Shown: piece after piece, positions 17,131-25,736 of the stretch
Layout of the letters: each line of letters begins with the position of its first letter
How positions within the stretch are numbered: the first letter of the stretch is position 1
Assembly (NCBI GenBank): GCA_050288705.1
Contig: JBNKEI010000156.1
Location: 1-64,000 of the forward strand
Source: JBNKEI01 sp050288705
GTDB lineage: Bacteria > Myxococcota > Myxococcia > Myxococcales > UBA5297
Length of the DNA stretch: 64,000 nt
Direction of reading: 5' to 3'
Translations under genes and position numbers: made by a program
Notes under the pieces: generated by a model
What the model was told of the DNA's origin: nothing
What the model saw: only the letters and a program-made list of their open reading frames with translations
The model's database searches: none

Positions 17131-18039
17131 TTAGCTATCCCGAACTACCTGGTCAGCAGTGGTAGCAATCACCGCGCGTTGTAACCACCTATCCAGAGTG
17201 GGGATATCGCGGCATTCCATGATGGATCTGCGAATTTCCTCGGGAATAGCTATCTGACGAGTCTCCAGAACTTGGATAATTGACTTGGCTTCACCCTCAG
17301 CTTTACCTTCGGCCTTACCCTCAGCTTTACCCTCAGCCTTACCTTTGGCTATTCCTTCGGCAACATACTTTTTTGCAAAATCACTTTGATATTCGTAGCG
17401 TCCGCTAGTCATTAACTCCTCCAAGGTTCTGCGAGCAGACTCGTTTAGAGCAGATAAAATGAGATCATGATAGAGCTTTGCAAGTTCATCGTCGAGCCCA
17501 ACCGTTGCGCCCATTGCTGCTAGAGCAACTTTTACCCCCTCGTTTTCTTGACCATGGGCCAACACGGAGAGTACTGCCGCTTCGGGTTGACGCTTTGCTT
17601 GATCGGGGTCGGTTACGTAGGGTACTGCGCCCGGCCCAAGTACCAGTGGGCGGAATGGCGAGCACGGTTGGCCAATGTCGATTTCTTGAGACGCCCATTG
17701 TGCTACCGAAGCAATAGGTGCCACCACCAGAAGGCAAACCGGCACTTGCAGCTTTGCTCTTAGAGCCATGGTGTAATGGGGCCAAGTGTACCTTTTCTCT
17801 TCTTTGACCGAGATCTGTGCTTCTACGACAATCCCGTAAACTGGCACATTGTTAAGTAACAATACCACCAGATCGGCATTGTAAGCAGGGGGAACGATTT
17901 GCGTTAGTGATGCGTCCGCGATACGCGCTTCGGAAAACTGTGGCAAATCTATTTTTAGTGCGTCTCGCAAAAGCTCGGGGGCTAGCGTTGGTCGGTTGCG
18001 AAAAAGCAAAAGTAGCGCTTCATGTAGTAATGATGGCAC
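17131..18039 (-). CDS. Rpn-like PD-(D/E)XK nuclease family protein with KAEG repeats
   Basis: 302 residues. The N-terminal half has the restriction-nuclease-like pattern of transposase-associated Rpn proteins: Asp in ADLVVLLL and Glu-x-Gln in GIVVEAQIS, near residues 55-75. The mid-region ends in a five-fold Gly-Lys-Ala-Glu tetrapeptide repeat (residues about 235-255). Rpn proteins promote RecA-independent recombination and their repeats often vary in number; function here is inferred only from the fold. The gene looks richer in GC than its neighbours and stands alone. Confidence 0.65.
   Translation of the reverse strand: MPSLLHEALLLLFRNRPTLAPELLRDALKIDLPQFSEARIADASLTQIVPPAYNADLVVLLLNNVPVYGIVVEAQISVKEEKRYTWPHYTMALRAKLQVPVCLLVVAPIASVAQWASQEIDIGQPCSPFRPLVLGPGAVPYVTDPDQAKRQPEAAVLSVLAHGQENEGVKVALAAMGATVGLDDELAKLYHDLILSALNESARRTLEELMTSGRYEYQSDFAKKYVAEGIAKGKAEGKAEGKAEGKAEGEAKSIIQVLETRQIAIPEEIRRSIMECRDIPTLDRWLQRAVIATTADQVVRDS
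17290..17352 (-). repeat. In-frame 12-base tandem repeat
   Basis: About five imperfect 12-base units encode Gly-Lys-Ala-Glu within the Rpn-like gene. Unit number could change by slippage without breaking the frame. Confidence 0.7.
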
Positions 18040-18063
18040 GGCATGGCACTATACATGAACTTT

Positions 18064-18094
18064 CACGGCGGCCGAGAGAAAGCTGGCCGCCGTG
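18064..18094. terminator. Strong GC-rich hairpin, no U-tract
   Basis: A perfect 10-base-pair stem CACGGCGGCC/GGCCGCCGTG with an 11-base loop, 25 bases past the phosphofructokinase stop and before the Rpn-like start. No T-run follows, so it may be a Rho-type or degraded terminator, or an mRNA-stabilising structure. Confidence 0.45.
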
Positions 18095-18118
18095 CAGATA
18101 AAATTAACTTGGCTGGAA

Positions 18119-19504
18119 TTACTGCGATTCGGACTCAGCATTGGGCTGTTCGGTAGGCAAGAAAGGCTCGGGAGGAATTGGTGCTGGTTTGGTATAGGGA
18201 ATGCAGAAGGATGGCTCGTTGGCTACCAAGTATCCGAATTCTTTGCGGAATTGATCGATGCTGACTCTGGCGGTGGCCGCGAACTTGGCCAACTCGTGGG
18301 CATCTTCGAAGTCGTTCTTGGTGAGACGAATCATGTAGTGTCTAGCAATTTTGTAACCCTCGCTATTCACATCGACATGGCGTACTCCTAATTTTCCAGT
18401 CTTGGGGTCGAGAAGCTCAGTAAGTAACAGGGGTTTGAATTTGCCGTCTTCAATGGATACCAGCGCTCCTGAGCCACCTTCTTCTAGGTAATTGGCTGCA
18501 TAGAAACCTAAATCGCGGGTGTATTCCATGTCTAGGGGAATAGGGTCGGTGCAGCGCAGTTCGTATCCCACGTTTTTGGCAACTACAGTGAGGTTGATTC
18601 CATATTTTTTCAAACCCTCTTGTACTCTCACTTTAATGATGTCGCTGAGGTTTACTTCGGCGATACGTAAATGTCCGTGAGCATCTCTTTCTTCAAGGGC
18701 TCCGGCATCCGCCAAGTCTTGAGGCTCAATGGCTTCTACTAAGCCCTCTGCTAAAACCGCAACTCCATGAGGCAGACCATAGCTCAAGCGTTTAATAATG
18801 GCCCCAATTAAAGTGTCAACAATGGTTTTCAGCCGCACGCGGTTTCCAAATTCTTCAGGAACTAAACAGAGCGTGGCTCCGGCGGCTTTTCCTATTCCCA
18901 GAGCAAGATGTCCTACTTTCCTTCCCATTGTTACAACGAAATACCAACGAGAAGTAGTTTTGGCATCTACCATTAAATCGCGAACGATTCCCGTTCCTAT
19001 ATGTCTGGCGGTTTGAAATCCAAAAGTATTGCCATGCAAGGGAAGATTCAAATCGTTATCAATAGTTTTGGGCACATGGGCAACGCGTATGCGTCCCCTC
19101 GATTGCTCATTAACTTTGTAAGCGCTAAATGCGGTATCGTCGCCTCCAATGGTGATTAGTCTGTCTACATTGAGACGTAAAAGAGAAATCACCACATTCT
19201 CTAAGTGTTTTTCATTTTTGGTGGGATTAGCACGGCTAATTCCAATAAAAGAGCCTCCCCGAAAATTAATTCTGCTTACCGAGTCGATATTCAAAGCAGT
19301 GACATGCTCGATGTTTCCTTCCATTATCCATTGAAACCCATCGGTAATCCCAATGACCTCGGACCCCCCCAAAACAGCCCGAATGGTCGCGGCGCTAATA
19401 ACGCTGTTGATTCCTGGTGCGGGACCACCTCCTGCTACAATGGCCATCCGTTTTCCTTGCTGGTTCATGTCTGCCTCTGCTAGGAGTTTTTCCAAAAGAT
19501 TCAT
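18119..19504 (-). CDS. pfp: Pyrophosphate-dependent 6-phosphofructokinase
   Basis: Phosphorylates fructose 6-phosphate in glycolysis. GGGPAPGIN (about 25-33) begins the phosphofructokinase fold. Two diagnostic sites indicate PPi rather than ATP as donor: GGDDT (120-124), with Asp where ATP enzymes have Gly, and PKTIDND (145-151), with Lys at the paired position. DYTRDLGFYAANYLEEGGSGALVS and the C-terminal domain complete the 461-residue enzyme. The reaction would be reversible and would replace both phosphofructokinase and fructose bisphosphatase. Single gene with a strong hairpin downstream. Confidence 0.88.
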   Translation of the reverse strand: MNLLEKLLAEADMNQQGKRMAIVAGGGPAPGINSVISAATIRAVLGGSEVIGITDGFQWIMEGNIEHVTALNIDSVSRINFRGGSFIGISRANPTKNEKHLENVVISLLRLNVDRLITIGGDDTAFSAYKVNEQSRGRIRVAHVPKTIDNDLNLPLHGNTFGFQTARHIGTGIVRDLMVDAKTTSRWYFVVTMGRKVGHLALGIGKAAGATLCLVPEEFGNRVRLKTIVDTLIGAIIKRLSYGLPHGVAVLAEGLVEAIEPQDLADAGALEERDAHGHLRIAEVNLSDIIKVRVQEGLKKYGINLTVVAKNVGYELRCTDPIPLDMEYTRDLGFYAANYLEEGGSGALVSIEDGKFKPLLLTELLDPKTGKLGVRHVDVNSEGYKIARHYMIRLTKNDFEDAHELAKFAATARVSIDQFRKEFGYLVANEPSFCIPYTKPAPIPPEPFLPTEQPNAESESQ

Positions 19505-19617
19505 TTTGATTTGCAGTCAAGTGTATGACTTGGTAATCCGTCAAACAACGCTTTGGTGTAACATATCAGAAAGAACAACATTTCAGCGAGAGACACAATG
19601 TTTCTCAACCCATCTAT

Positions 19618-21153
19618 TTATTTCCGTGGACGCTGAACTTCCATGCGCAAGTTTTTGCCCTGATACTCTTGGCCTGTAGTGGTGGTAGAGTCTGTTTGGC
19701 TAAGCAACGATTTGGCTTTGCCTCGGCGTCGACGTTTTTCTCTCGTGGCAGTATTTTTATTTTCTTTTTCTACTTTCTTTTTCTCTGCGATTTTATCTAT
19801 GCGATTGTGCGTAAAGAAATGTTTAAGTAAAAAAGCAATTGTTTGATCGCCGTTTTTCATAGCGCGAATATCTTGCGCCAAAGGAAGCATTGCCTCAAAA
19901 ACCGAAGAAGCCGCGGCTTCTTTAATTTCCAATAAGTGACGTTCTGTCCAGCGTTTTCTAGCTTCTTCGGGAGAGGGAAGCTTTCTTTCCTCAAATTTAA
20001 TTGCGTAGCGTTTTTCTAATGCACTAAGGGTAACTAATTCGCAGCCCGAAACTAGCGAAATGGCTACACCCTTTTTTCCAATGCGTCCGGTGCGGCCTGT
20101 TCGATGAAGATATACCGCGGGATCTTCAGGAAGAGAATAATTAATAACATGGGAGAGGTCGCTAATATCAATACCTCTTGCGGCAATATCGGTAGCTACT
20201 AAAAATGAAGACTTTCCTCCTTTAATTCTCTCCATTACTCGCTCGCGCTGAGACTGAGGAAGATCGCCATTAAGTAATTCCGCGTCGAAACCGTTACGAT
20301 TTAATACCGCGGTTACCAAGGAAGTATCGTCACGGGTATTGCAAAAAATAATGGCATTTTCTGGGCGTTCTAATTCCAGTAAATAAATGAGATTTCGGGG
20401 TTTTGGATAAGAATCAACGGTATAGTAAAGAACGTTTTCAATTTGATCTACCTTGAAATCGTCACCGGAAATTTGAATGCTTTGCGGGTGGCTAAGAAAG
20501 CGCTGAATGAGTCGGTCAATATCCGGGGGCATAGTTGCCGAGAAGAGCAGGGTTTGTCGAGTCGGTGGAAGCTGATCAAGAATACGGGTGACTTCTTCGA
20601 AAAAACCCTGGTTAAGCATTTCATCGGCTTCATCTAGTACTGCTGCCTGAGCGTGAGAAAGATCAAGGGTTTTCCGACGGAGATGATCAAAAACGCGGCC
20701 AGGAGTGCCTACCACTATGTGTACTCCTGATTGCAAAGCGTCAGTTTGCTGCTTAATGGAGGCGCCGCCATAAATTGCAGCTACGCGAATGCCTTTGGGG
20801 TGGGCTAGCACGGTAAGCTCTTCGGCTACTTGCAGCGCAAGTTCGCGGGTGGGGCACAATACAATGGCAAGCGTGGCACTAAGTTGAGAATCGAGCTTTT
20901 CAATGAGCGGTATTCCGAAAGCGGCGGTTTTGCCGGTTCCCGTTTTCGAGCGCACAATAAGATCGTGCCCAGCCAAAATACTAGGAATAGACTGGGTTTG
21001 CACCGGAGTTGGTTGAAAATATCCTCGGTCGCGGATGCCGTTCTTAACTGCTTCCGAAAGGTTCATTTGGTCAAAAGGAATTAGTGGCTGTAGAGAAAAT
21101 TCGCTTGGGTGGGACGATTGATTTTCAAGTTGATTTTCAGAACGAGACGTCAC
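19618..21153 (-). CDS. DEAD-box RNA helicase
   Basis: 511 residues with all superfamily 2 motifs: Q motif FQPTPVQTQSIP, motif I SKTGTGKTA, Ib TPGRV, II DEAD in VLDEADEML, III SAT in LFSATMP, V ARGID, and VI HRTGRTGRIG. The C-terminal extension is rich in Lys and Arg (REKRRRRGKAK), suggesting extra RNA binding as in DeaD/CsdA or RhlE groups. It unwinds short RNA duplexes for ribosome assembly or RNA decay. Starts with GTG after GGGGAG. The leader contains a terminator-like hairpin (see 21174-21196). Confidence 0.92.
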   Translation of the reverse strand: MTSRSENQLENQSSHPSEFSLQPLIPFDQMNLSEAVKNGIRDRGYFQPTPVQTQSIPSILAGHDLIVRSKTGTGKTAAFGIPLIEKLDSQLSATLAIVLCPTRELALQVAEELTVLAHPKGIRVAAIYGGASIKQQTDALQSGVHIVVGTPGRVFDHLRRKTLDLSHAQAAVLDEADEMLNQGFFEEVTRILDQLPPTRQTLLFSATMPPDIDRLIQRFLSHPQSIQISGDDFKVDQIENVLYYTVDSYPKPRNLIYLLELERPENAIIFCNTRDDTSLVTAVLNRNGFDAELLNGDLPQSQRERVMERIKGGKSSFLVATDIAARGIDISDLSHVINYSLPEDPAVYLHRTGRTGRIGKKGVAISLVSGCELVTLSALEKRYAIKFEERKLPSPEEARKRWTERHLLEIKEAAASSVFEAMLPLAQDIRAMKNGDQTIAFLLKHFFTHNRIDKIAEKKKVEKENKNTATREKRRRRGKAKSLLSQTDSTTTTGQEYQGKNLRMEVQRPRK

Positions 21154-21173
21154 AATAAACTCCCCGAAAAATG

Positions 21174-21196
21174 AAAAAAACCAATTCGAGAATTGG
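21174..21196 (-). terminator. Terminator-like hairpin in the helicase leader
   Basis: On the minus strand CCAATT-loop-AATTGG followed by seven T, about 20 bases before the helicase start. Upstream of it TTGCTA, 17 bases, TATAGC resembles a promoter. It could attenuate helicase transcription; the stem is AT-rich and weak. Confidence 0.4.
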
Positions 21197-21390
21197 CAGT
21201 TATTCTATCAGTTGGCTATACACCCTGTGATGAGAGGTAGCAACGATAGGTCTTTAGGTAGTAGCTGCTAGGTCAGGCAGCCTGGCAAGCTCGGTAGTTT
21301 CTTGCTAGCTAACAGGAATACCGCTAAAACGACAAGACAAACTAATGCTCCGCTTTTCCAGGCCGGTTCCATAACCCGAGGAAACAACTA

Positions 21391-22458
21391 GTGGCACGAA
21401 AAAAAGTACCATCTTCATCTCGAACATCTTCTAATGCCGAGAATATTTCTGAAGAGAGCGAGCTTGCTGAGCAGGATTTAGAAAACGAGCTCGAAAGCGA
21501 AATTGAAATTCTTGCCCAGCAGGAAAAAGAGGAGCCAGCTCTTCCTTTGGTTCCGTCTACGCCTGCGTCGGTAGCGTTAGTTAAAGCCAAGCGAGAATGG
21601 ACTCCACGAGATGCCCTTCAGCAGTATATGCGTGAGGTGGAAAAGCATCCGCTGCTTAGCCGCGAAGAAGAACATGAGCTAGCAGTACGCTTTCGCGATA
21701 CTGGCGATGTAGACGCAGCTTATCGATTAGTCACTGCCAATCTACGTCTGGTAGTGAAAATTGCCCACGAATATCATCGCACCGCATTCTCCTTGCTCGA
21801 CCTTATTCAAGAAGGCAATGTGGGACTTATGCATGCTATCAAGAAGTATGACCCCTATAGGGGGGTAAAGCTTTCCAGTTATTCTGCTTGGTGGATTCGG
21901 GCTTATATTTTGCGTTATGTGATGGAAAACTGGCGAATTGTGAAGTTAGGAACTACCCAAGCCCAACGGAAGCTCTTTTTTAATCTGAGGAAAGAACAAG
22001 CCAAACTTGCTGCAGAGGGGTTTGATCCTTCTCCGAAATTGTTGGCCGAACGGCTGCAAGTCTCGGAGAGCGATATCTCCGAAATGGATCAACGGTTAGG
22101 ACAGGATGAATTCAGTCTGGACGCGCCCATAGCCGGTGATGACTCTTCGCGCGCTAGCCGCTCTGATCGTTTGGTAGCTACTGGAGTGCCGGCAGACGAA
22201 GGCTTAGCTAATCATCAGCTAAAAGAAATAATGCGGGAAAAGCTGGTGGAATTTGGCGAAACACTTTCTGGTAAAGAAAAATATATATTTGAAAAACGCA
22301 TGGTTTCCGACGAGCCATTGACATTGCAAGAAATTGGAAACCAATATGGAATTACCCGTGAACGTGCTCGACAAATTGAGGCTAAGCTTGTGCGAGAATT
22401 GAAAAATTGGCTTTATGAAGTAGTACCTGATTTTAAGAATTTGCAGGTGAATGATTAA
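21391..22458 (+). CDS. RNA polymerase sigma factor, RpoH (sigma-32) group
   Basis: 355 residues. The N-terminal 65 residues are acidic and Ser-rich. Region 2 covers NLRLVVKIAHEYHRTAFSLLDLIQEGNVGLMHAIKKYDPYRGVKLSSYSAWWIRAYIL. The RpoH-box-like QRKLFFNLRKEQ follows. Region 4 ends in the helix-turn-helix TLQEIGNQYGITRERARQIEAK. It should direct transcription of heat-shock or stationary-phase genes; related myxobacterial paralogues govern development, so the exact regulon is open. Starts with GTG after GAGGAAA. Divergent from the helicase gene. TTGCTA-17-TAAAAC upstream is a possible promoter. Confidence 0.9.
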   Translation: MARKKVPSSSRTSSNAENISEESELAEQDLENELESEIEILAQQEKEEPALPLVPSTPASVALVKAKREWTPRDALQQYMREVEKHPLLSREEEHELAVRFRDTGDVDAAYRLVTANLRLVVKIAHEYHRTAFSLLDLIQEGNVGLMHAIKKYDPYRGVKLSSYSAWWIRAYILRYVMENWRIVKLGTTQAQRKLFFNLRKEQAKLAAEGFDPSPKLLAERLQVSESDISEMDQRLGQDEFSLDAPIAGDDSSRASRSDRLVATGVPADEGLANHQLKEIMREKLVEFGETLSGKEKYIFEKRMVSDEPLTLQEIGNQYGITRERARQIEAKLVRELKNWLYEVVPDFKNLQVND

Positions 22459-22608
22459 GTTTTGTTGCCAAATAAATCCTTATGTATGGTCCCGTCCGGC
22501 GATTCACGGACGAGACGCTCTTGCTTGGGAAAACCAAGGCGAACGTACACAAGGATGCGGTCGTACGTCCCAGCACATCGCTATCGTTCCTTTTAATTTG
22601 GGCAGGAA
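22459..22608. other. Convergent gap with two small hairpins
   Basis: Between the sigma-factor and fabH stops. CGTCCG/CGGACG (22493-22512) and CTTGG/CCAAG (22524-22538) can pair; neither has a U-tract, so a terminator role is only possible. Confidence 0.35.
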
Positions 22609-23553
22609 TCACCACCGCATTAAAGCACTACCCCAAACAAAGCCAGCCCCTGCAGCCAGAACCAAAATCAAATCATCTTCTTTTAGGCGCCCCTGTCGAT
22701 GAGCTTCGTCAAAGCACATAGGAATAGAAGCGGCGGAAGTATTACCATAGCGATCAAGAGTAAGACAGAAGCGGTCCATGGGAATGCCGAGTCGCTCCAT
22801 AACTGCTTCAATGATACGAAGATTAGCCTGGTGCCCAATAACATGAGTAATCTGCTCTGCGGAAACGTTTTGGGCACTCAACGCTTCTTTAGCCGCAGCT
22901 ACCAGTGTACGTACTGCTACCCGGTAAACCTCTCGTCCATTCATGGTAATTCTTGGCGACAATCTATTGTCAATACCAAGAATGCCTGACCAAGTTCCGT
23001 CGGAGTGCAAATGGCAAGAAAGCAATCCGCGATTTTCACTGCAAGGAGCCATCACCAAAGCTCCGGCGGCATCTCCGAAAAGAACACAAGTATTGCGATC
23101 ATTCCAGTCAATATATCTGGTTAATAGATCAGCTCCAATTACTAAAGCTCGCTCGACAGCCCGGTTGCACACAAACTGATCGGCTATCGCCAAGGCGTAT
23201 AATCCACCGGCAGAAGAAGCGGACACATCAAAAGCAAAAGCCTTTTTTGCTCCTAACCTGGCCTGAACCAGAGCCGCGGTTGCTGGCGAAGAGTAATCTC
23301 CTGTAACGGTTCCTACTACAATCATGTCTAACCGCTCAGGCGCTAGGTCTGCATTTTGTAAAGCTTGAAAGGCAGCCCGGTAAGCCATTTCCGAGGTGGT
23401 TTCGCCCTCGGCAGCAGCATGGCGCTCGCGAATTCCCGTGCGCTCCAAAATCCAGGAGTCGGATTTTCCGGTAAACTGGTATAAGTCGCTATTGGAAATT
23501 ATTTTTTTAGGGACGTAGCTTCCGGTTCCGATTATTCGCGAGTGCATACTCAT
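22609..23553 (-). CDS. fabH: FabH-family 3-oxoacyl-ACP synthase III with Ser at the nucleophile position
   Basis: FabH condenses acetyl-CoA with malonyl-ACP to start fatty-acid synthesis. The 314-residue protein follows the E. coli enzyme closely along its length. His in VIGHQANLRIIEA and Asn in RYGNTSAAS of the triad are present. However the motif that should read AACAGF reads SASSAGG: the catalytic Cys is Ser114 (codon TCT at 23214-23212). A Ser nucleophile is known in the DpsC-type KASIII relative that uses propionyl-CoA. The gene overlaps plsX by ATGA, so it is the housekeeping locus by context. Confidence 0.9.
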   Translation of the reverse strand: MSMHSRIIGTGSYVPKKIISNSDLYQFTGKSDSWILERTGIRERHAAAEGETTSEMAYRAAFQALQNADLAPERLDMIVVGTVTGDYSSPATAALVQARLGAKKAFAFDVSASSAGGLYALAIADQFVCNRAVERALVIGADLLTRYIDWNDRNTCVLFGDAAGALVMAPCSENRGLLSCHLHSDGTWSGILGIDNRLSPRITMNGREVYRVAVRTLVAAAKEALSAQNVSAEQITHVIGHQANLRIIEAVMERLGIPMDRFCLTLDRYGNTSAASIPMCFDEAHRQGRLKEDDLILVLAAGAGFVWGSALMRW

Positions 23554-24635
23554 TCCTGATATTCGCCAGTAAATACAGAGGTAGAATGAGAATTGTCTAA
23601 GCCAGCGCTCTTACAAAGCGTATTAGCTGCGATAGCCGCTTCGGTTAGCGTAGCGTGAAGGTAAATGGAAGCTGCCTCGGAAGCAAAGCGAAGTGCATTT
23701 ACAAACGCCTGAGCAGTAGAACGCCCATGAGCTACAACTACTTCCCCTTTCACCCCCAACAAAGGAGCGCCACCGTACTCGTTCCAGTCAACGGTTTTAT
23801 GAAACTGGGCAAAAGCCGGGGTTTGCACCAAAGCGCGCCATTGCGACTCCGACTGCGCCCTCATCTCTTTTTCCAGTATGGCCAGCAACGCTTCTCCCAC
23901 CCCCTCCATGGTCTTGAGAGCAATATTTCCGGTAAATCCGTCGGTTACTACTACATCGATCTCGCCGGCAAGTAGGTCATTCCCTTCTACGTATCCCACA
24001 AAATCAAACGGACTTTGCTGCAATACGGCCAATGTTTCCCGGGTTAGGTCTGTTCCTTTGTTATTTTCCGTACCATTGGAAAGAATTGCCACTTTTGGGC
24101 GCTCTACTTTCAAAACTCGTCGGACAAATGCTTCCCCCAAATAGGCGAACTGCACTAAATGTATAGGCTTGCAAGCTACTGTCGCTCCACAATCTAGCAA
24201 TACCGCCAATTTTTCTTTACAAGCAGTAGGAAGAACACTAGCTATTGCCGGTCTTTCTACTTCTGGTAGTCCACCTAACACGAGCAGAGCGGCAGCCATA
24301 ACCGCGCCGGAATTTCCAGCGGAAACCACCGCGTCAGCTTTTTTTTCCTTCAACAGTTCAAAACAAACCCGAATCGACGAGCCCTTTTTGCTGCGCACCG
24401 CATTTCCCGGTCGTTCACTCATGCTGACTACCTGAGGAGCGTGATGAACCTTTAAGAACGACCAGGCATTTAGGCGATCTATTTCTGGCCCGATACGCGC
24501 CTCATCGCCTACCAGAATGACCTGGTTGTCAATTGACCTAGGTGAGTTAGGCGCGCTACGCGCATACATATACGCGCCTTCCACTGCCGCAGTTGGAGCC
24601 AGGTCGCCGCCCATGGCATCAAGCACCAGACGCAT
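23550..24635 (-). CDS. plsX: Phosphate acyltransferase PlsX
   Basis: Makes acyl-phosphate from acyl-ACP for PlsY in phospholipid synthesis. The N-terminus MRLVLDAMGGDLAPTAAVEGA is the family hallmark; VSAGNSGAVMAAALLVLG, DCGATVACKPIHLVQFAYLG and VVTDGFTGNIALKTMEG are conserved blocks. The 361-residue length is normal. It is third in yceD-rpmF-plsX-fabH, the classic bacterial order, and overlaps fabH by ATGA. Confidence 0.95.
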   Translation of the reverse strand: MRLVLDAMGGDLAPTAAVEGAYMYARSAPNSPRSIDNQVILVGDEARIGPEIDRLNAWSFLKVHHAPQVVSMSERPGNAVRSKKGSSIRVCFELLKEKKADAVVSAGNSGAVMAAALLVLGGLPEVERPAIASVLPTACKEKLAVLLDCGATVACKPIHLVQFAYLGEAFVRRVLKVERPKVAILSNGTENNKGTDLTRETLAVLQQSPFDFVGYVEGNDLLAGEIDVVVTDGFTGNIALKTMEGVGEALLAILEKEMRAQSESQWRALVQTPAFAQFHKTVDWNEYGGAPLLGVKGEVVVAHGRSTAQAFVNALRFASEAASIYLHATLTEAAIAANTLCKSAGLDNSHSTSVFTGEYQE

Positions 24636-24702
24636 AAGCTATAAGCATGTTTCCGGAAGTTTCCTCTTTGGGTATGAACCTATGAAGAACCTTCCACTTA
24701 TC

Positions 24703-24888
24703 CTATTCTTCCACCGTGACTGCCACCCGTTGCTTATAATTGCCACAGTGTTGGCAAACCGTATGGGGAAGAATCGGCTCTCGACATTTAGAACATTGAA
24801 CCACATTAACTGGCTGCTTCAAGTTATTGTTCGCCGCGCGACGACGATCTCGCCGCATTTTGGACGTTCGCTTCTTAGGAACTCCCAC
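24703..24888 (-). CDS. rpmF: 50S ribosomal protein L32
   Basis: 61 residues, start GVPKKRTSKMRRDRRRA typical of L32. It has an intact four-Cys zinc site (CSKC and CQHC). The GTG start follows AAGGAGACGACA. Sits between yceD and plsX as in most bacteria. Confidence 0.95.
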   Translation of the reverse strand: MGVPKKRTSKMRRDRRRAANNNLKQPVNVVQCSKCREPILPHTVCQHCGNYKQRVAVTVEE

Positions 24889-24964
24889 TGTCGTCTCCTT
24901 TTATAAGAAATGCGCGAAGAGTCAACTTTCCCTACTCAGAAGTCAAGCAGCTTCGCTAGTTTCA

Positions 24965-25543
24965 CTACACTTTCATGTCTTTGAGAGCCGCCCACCGAGG
25001 ATCGCTTGCTCTTCGTTCGCAACCACATTCGTCGACGTTTAAGTCCTTCCCACAGATGGCGCATAATCCCTTACATTCTTCTTTACACAACCAGTCCATC
25101 GGCAAAGAAAGCAAAATTTGCTCGCGTATAATACTCGACAAATCAATCTGTTTTCCATCAAACGCTTCTTCGTCTGCCGAATCGATGTCAAAAGAAGCTG
25201 CTAGTCCCTCTTCGTCACGAGAACCGCTACTACGTTTTTCTTTTAAGTCCGTCTGCCTGGGGGCAACAGTACTCACCAAAAATAGCCGAAAAGAGATTGG
25301 TAATTTGAGTTCAACTTCTGCCAGACAACGCTTACAAGCAACCTTGAGAGGCAAGGTGGTTTTACCTTCAAGGAATATTTTGCCTGGCAACTTTTCAAAG
25401 AAAACTACTAGCTGGGCAGTTCCTGTTGGCCGAAAACCTAAAGCTGGGTCCTCTTCTGCTAAAACCTCTGACAAAAATTCTCTACCTAGCTCCTTTTCAA
25501 GCTTGAGCCCCTTGTCGCCAACTTCATCGATGAAAACTACCAT
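24965..25543 (-). CDS. yceD: YceD/DUF177-family protein
   Basis: 192 residues. The conserved DUF177 pieces are visible: CKRCLAEVELKLPISFRL in the middle and LSLPMDWLCKEECKGLCAICGKDLNVDECGC near the end, with paired Cys suggesting metal binding. The family is linked to 23S rRNA maturation and is almost always encoded before rpmF. ATG follows GAGGTAGG. It is first in the operon, with a strong promoter 40-70 bases upstream. Confidence 0.92.
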   Translation of the reverse strand: MVVFIDEVGDKGLKLEKELGREFLSEVLAEEDPALGFRPTGTAQLVVFFEKLPGKIFLEGKTTLPLKVACKRCLAEVELKLPISFRLFLVSTVAPRQTDLKEKRSSGSRDEEGLAASFDIDSADEEAFDGKQIDLSSIIREQILLSLPMDWLCKEECKGLCAICGKDLNVDECGCERRASDPRWAALKDMKV

Positions 25544-25589
25544 GAATACCTACCTCGCCACAATTCCACTTTCACCCCAAAATATGGCG

Positions 25590-25617
25590 ATGATAGACAT
25601 GTGTCTCAACCTGTCAA
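25590..25617 (-). promoter_or_regulatory. Sigma-70 promoter of yceD-rpmF-plsX-fabH
   Basis: On the minus strand a perfect TTGACA (25612-25617), 16 bases, TATCAT (25590-25595, five of six). It is about 45 bases before the yceD ATG. Confidence 0.7.
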
Positions 25618-25736
25618 GGCAACAGCGATTTATTACTGCAATTTCCTACTTGAAAGTATCCATTGGACCTCACTGGTGATACTGAAGGTGGAATTTCTAT
25701 TAGCTGATTGCCTAGAACTCCATATAAAAACCTGTG

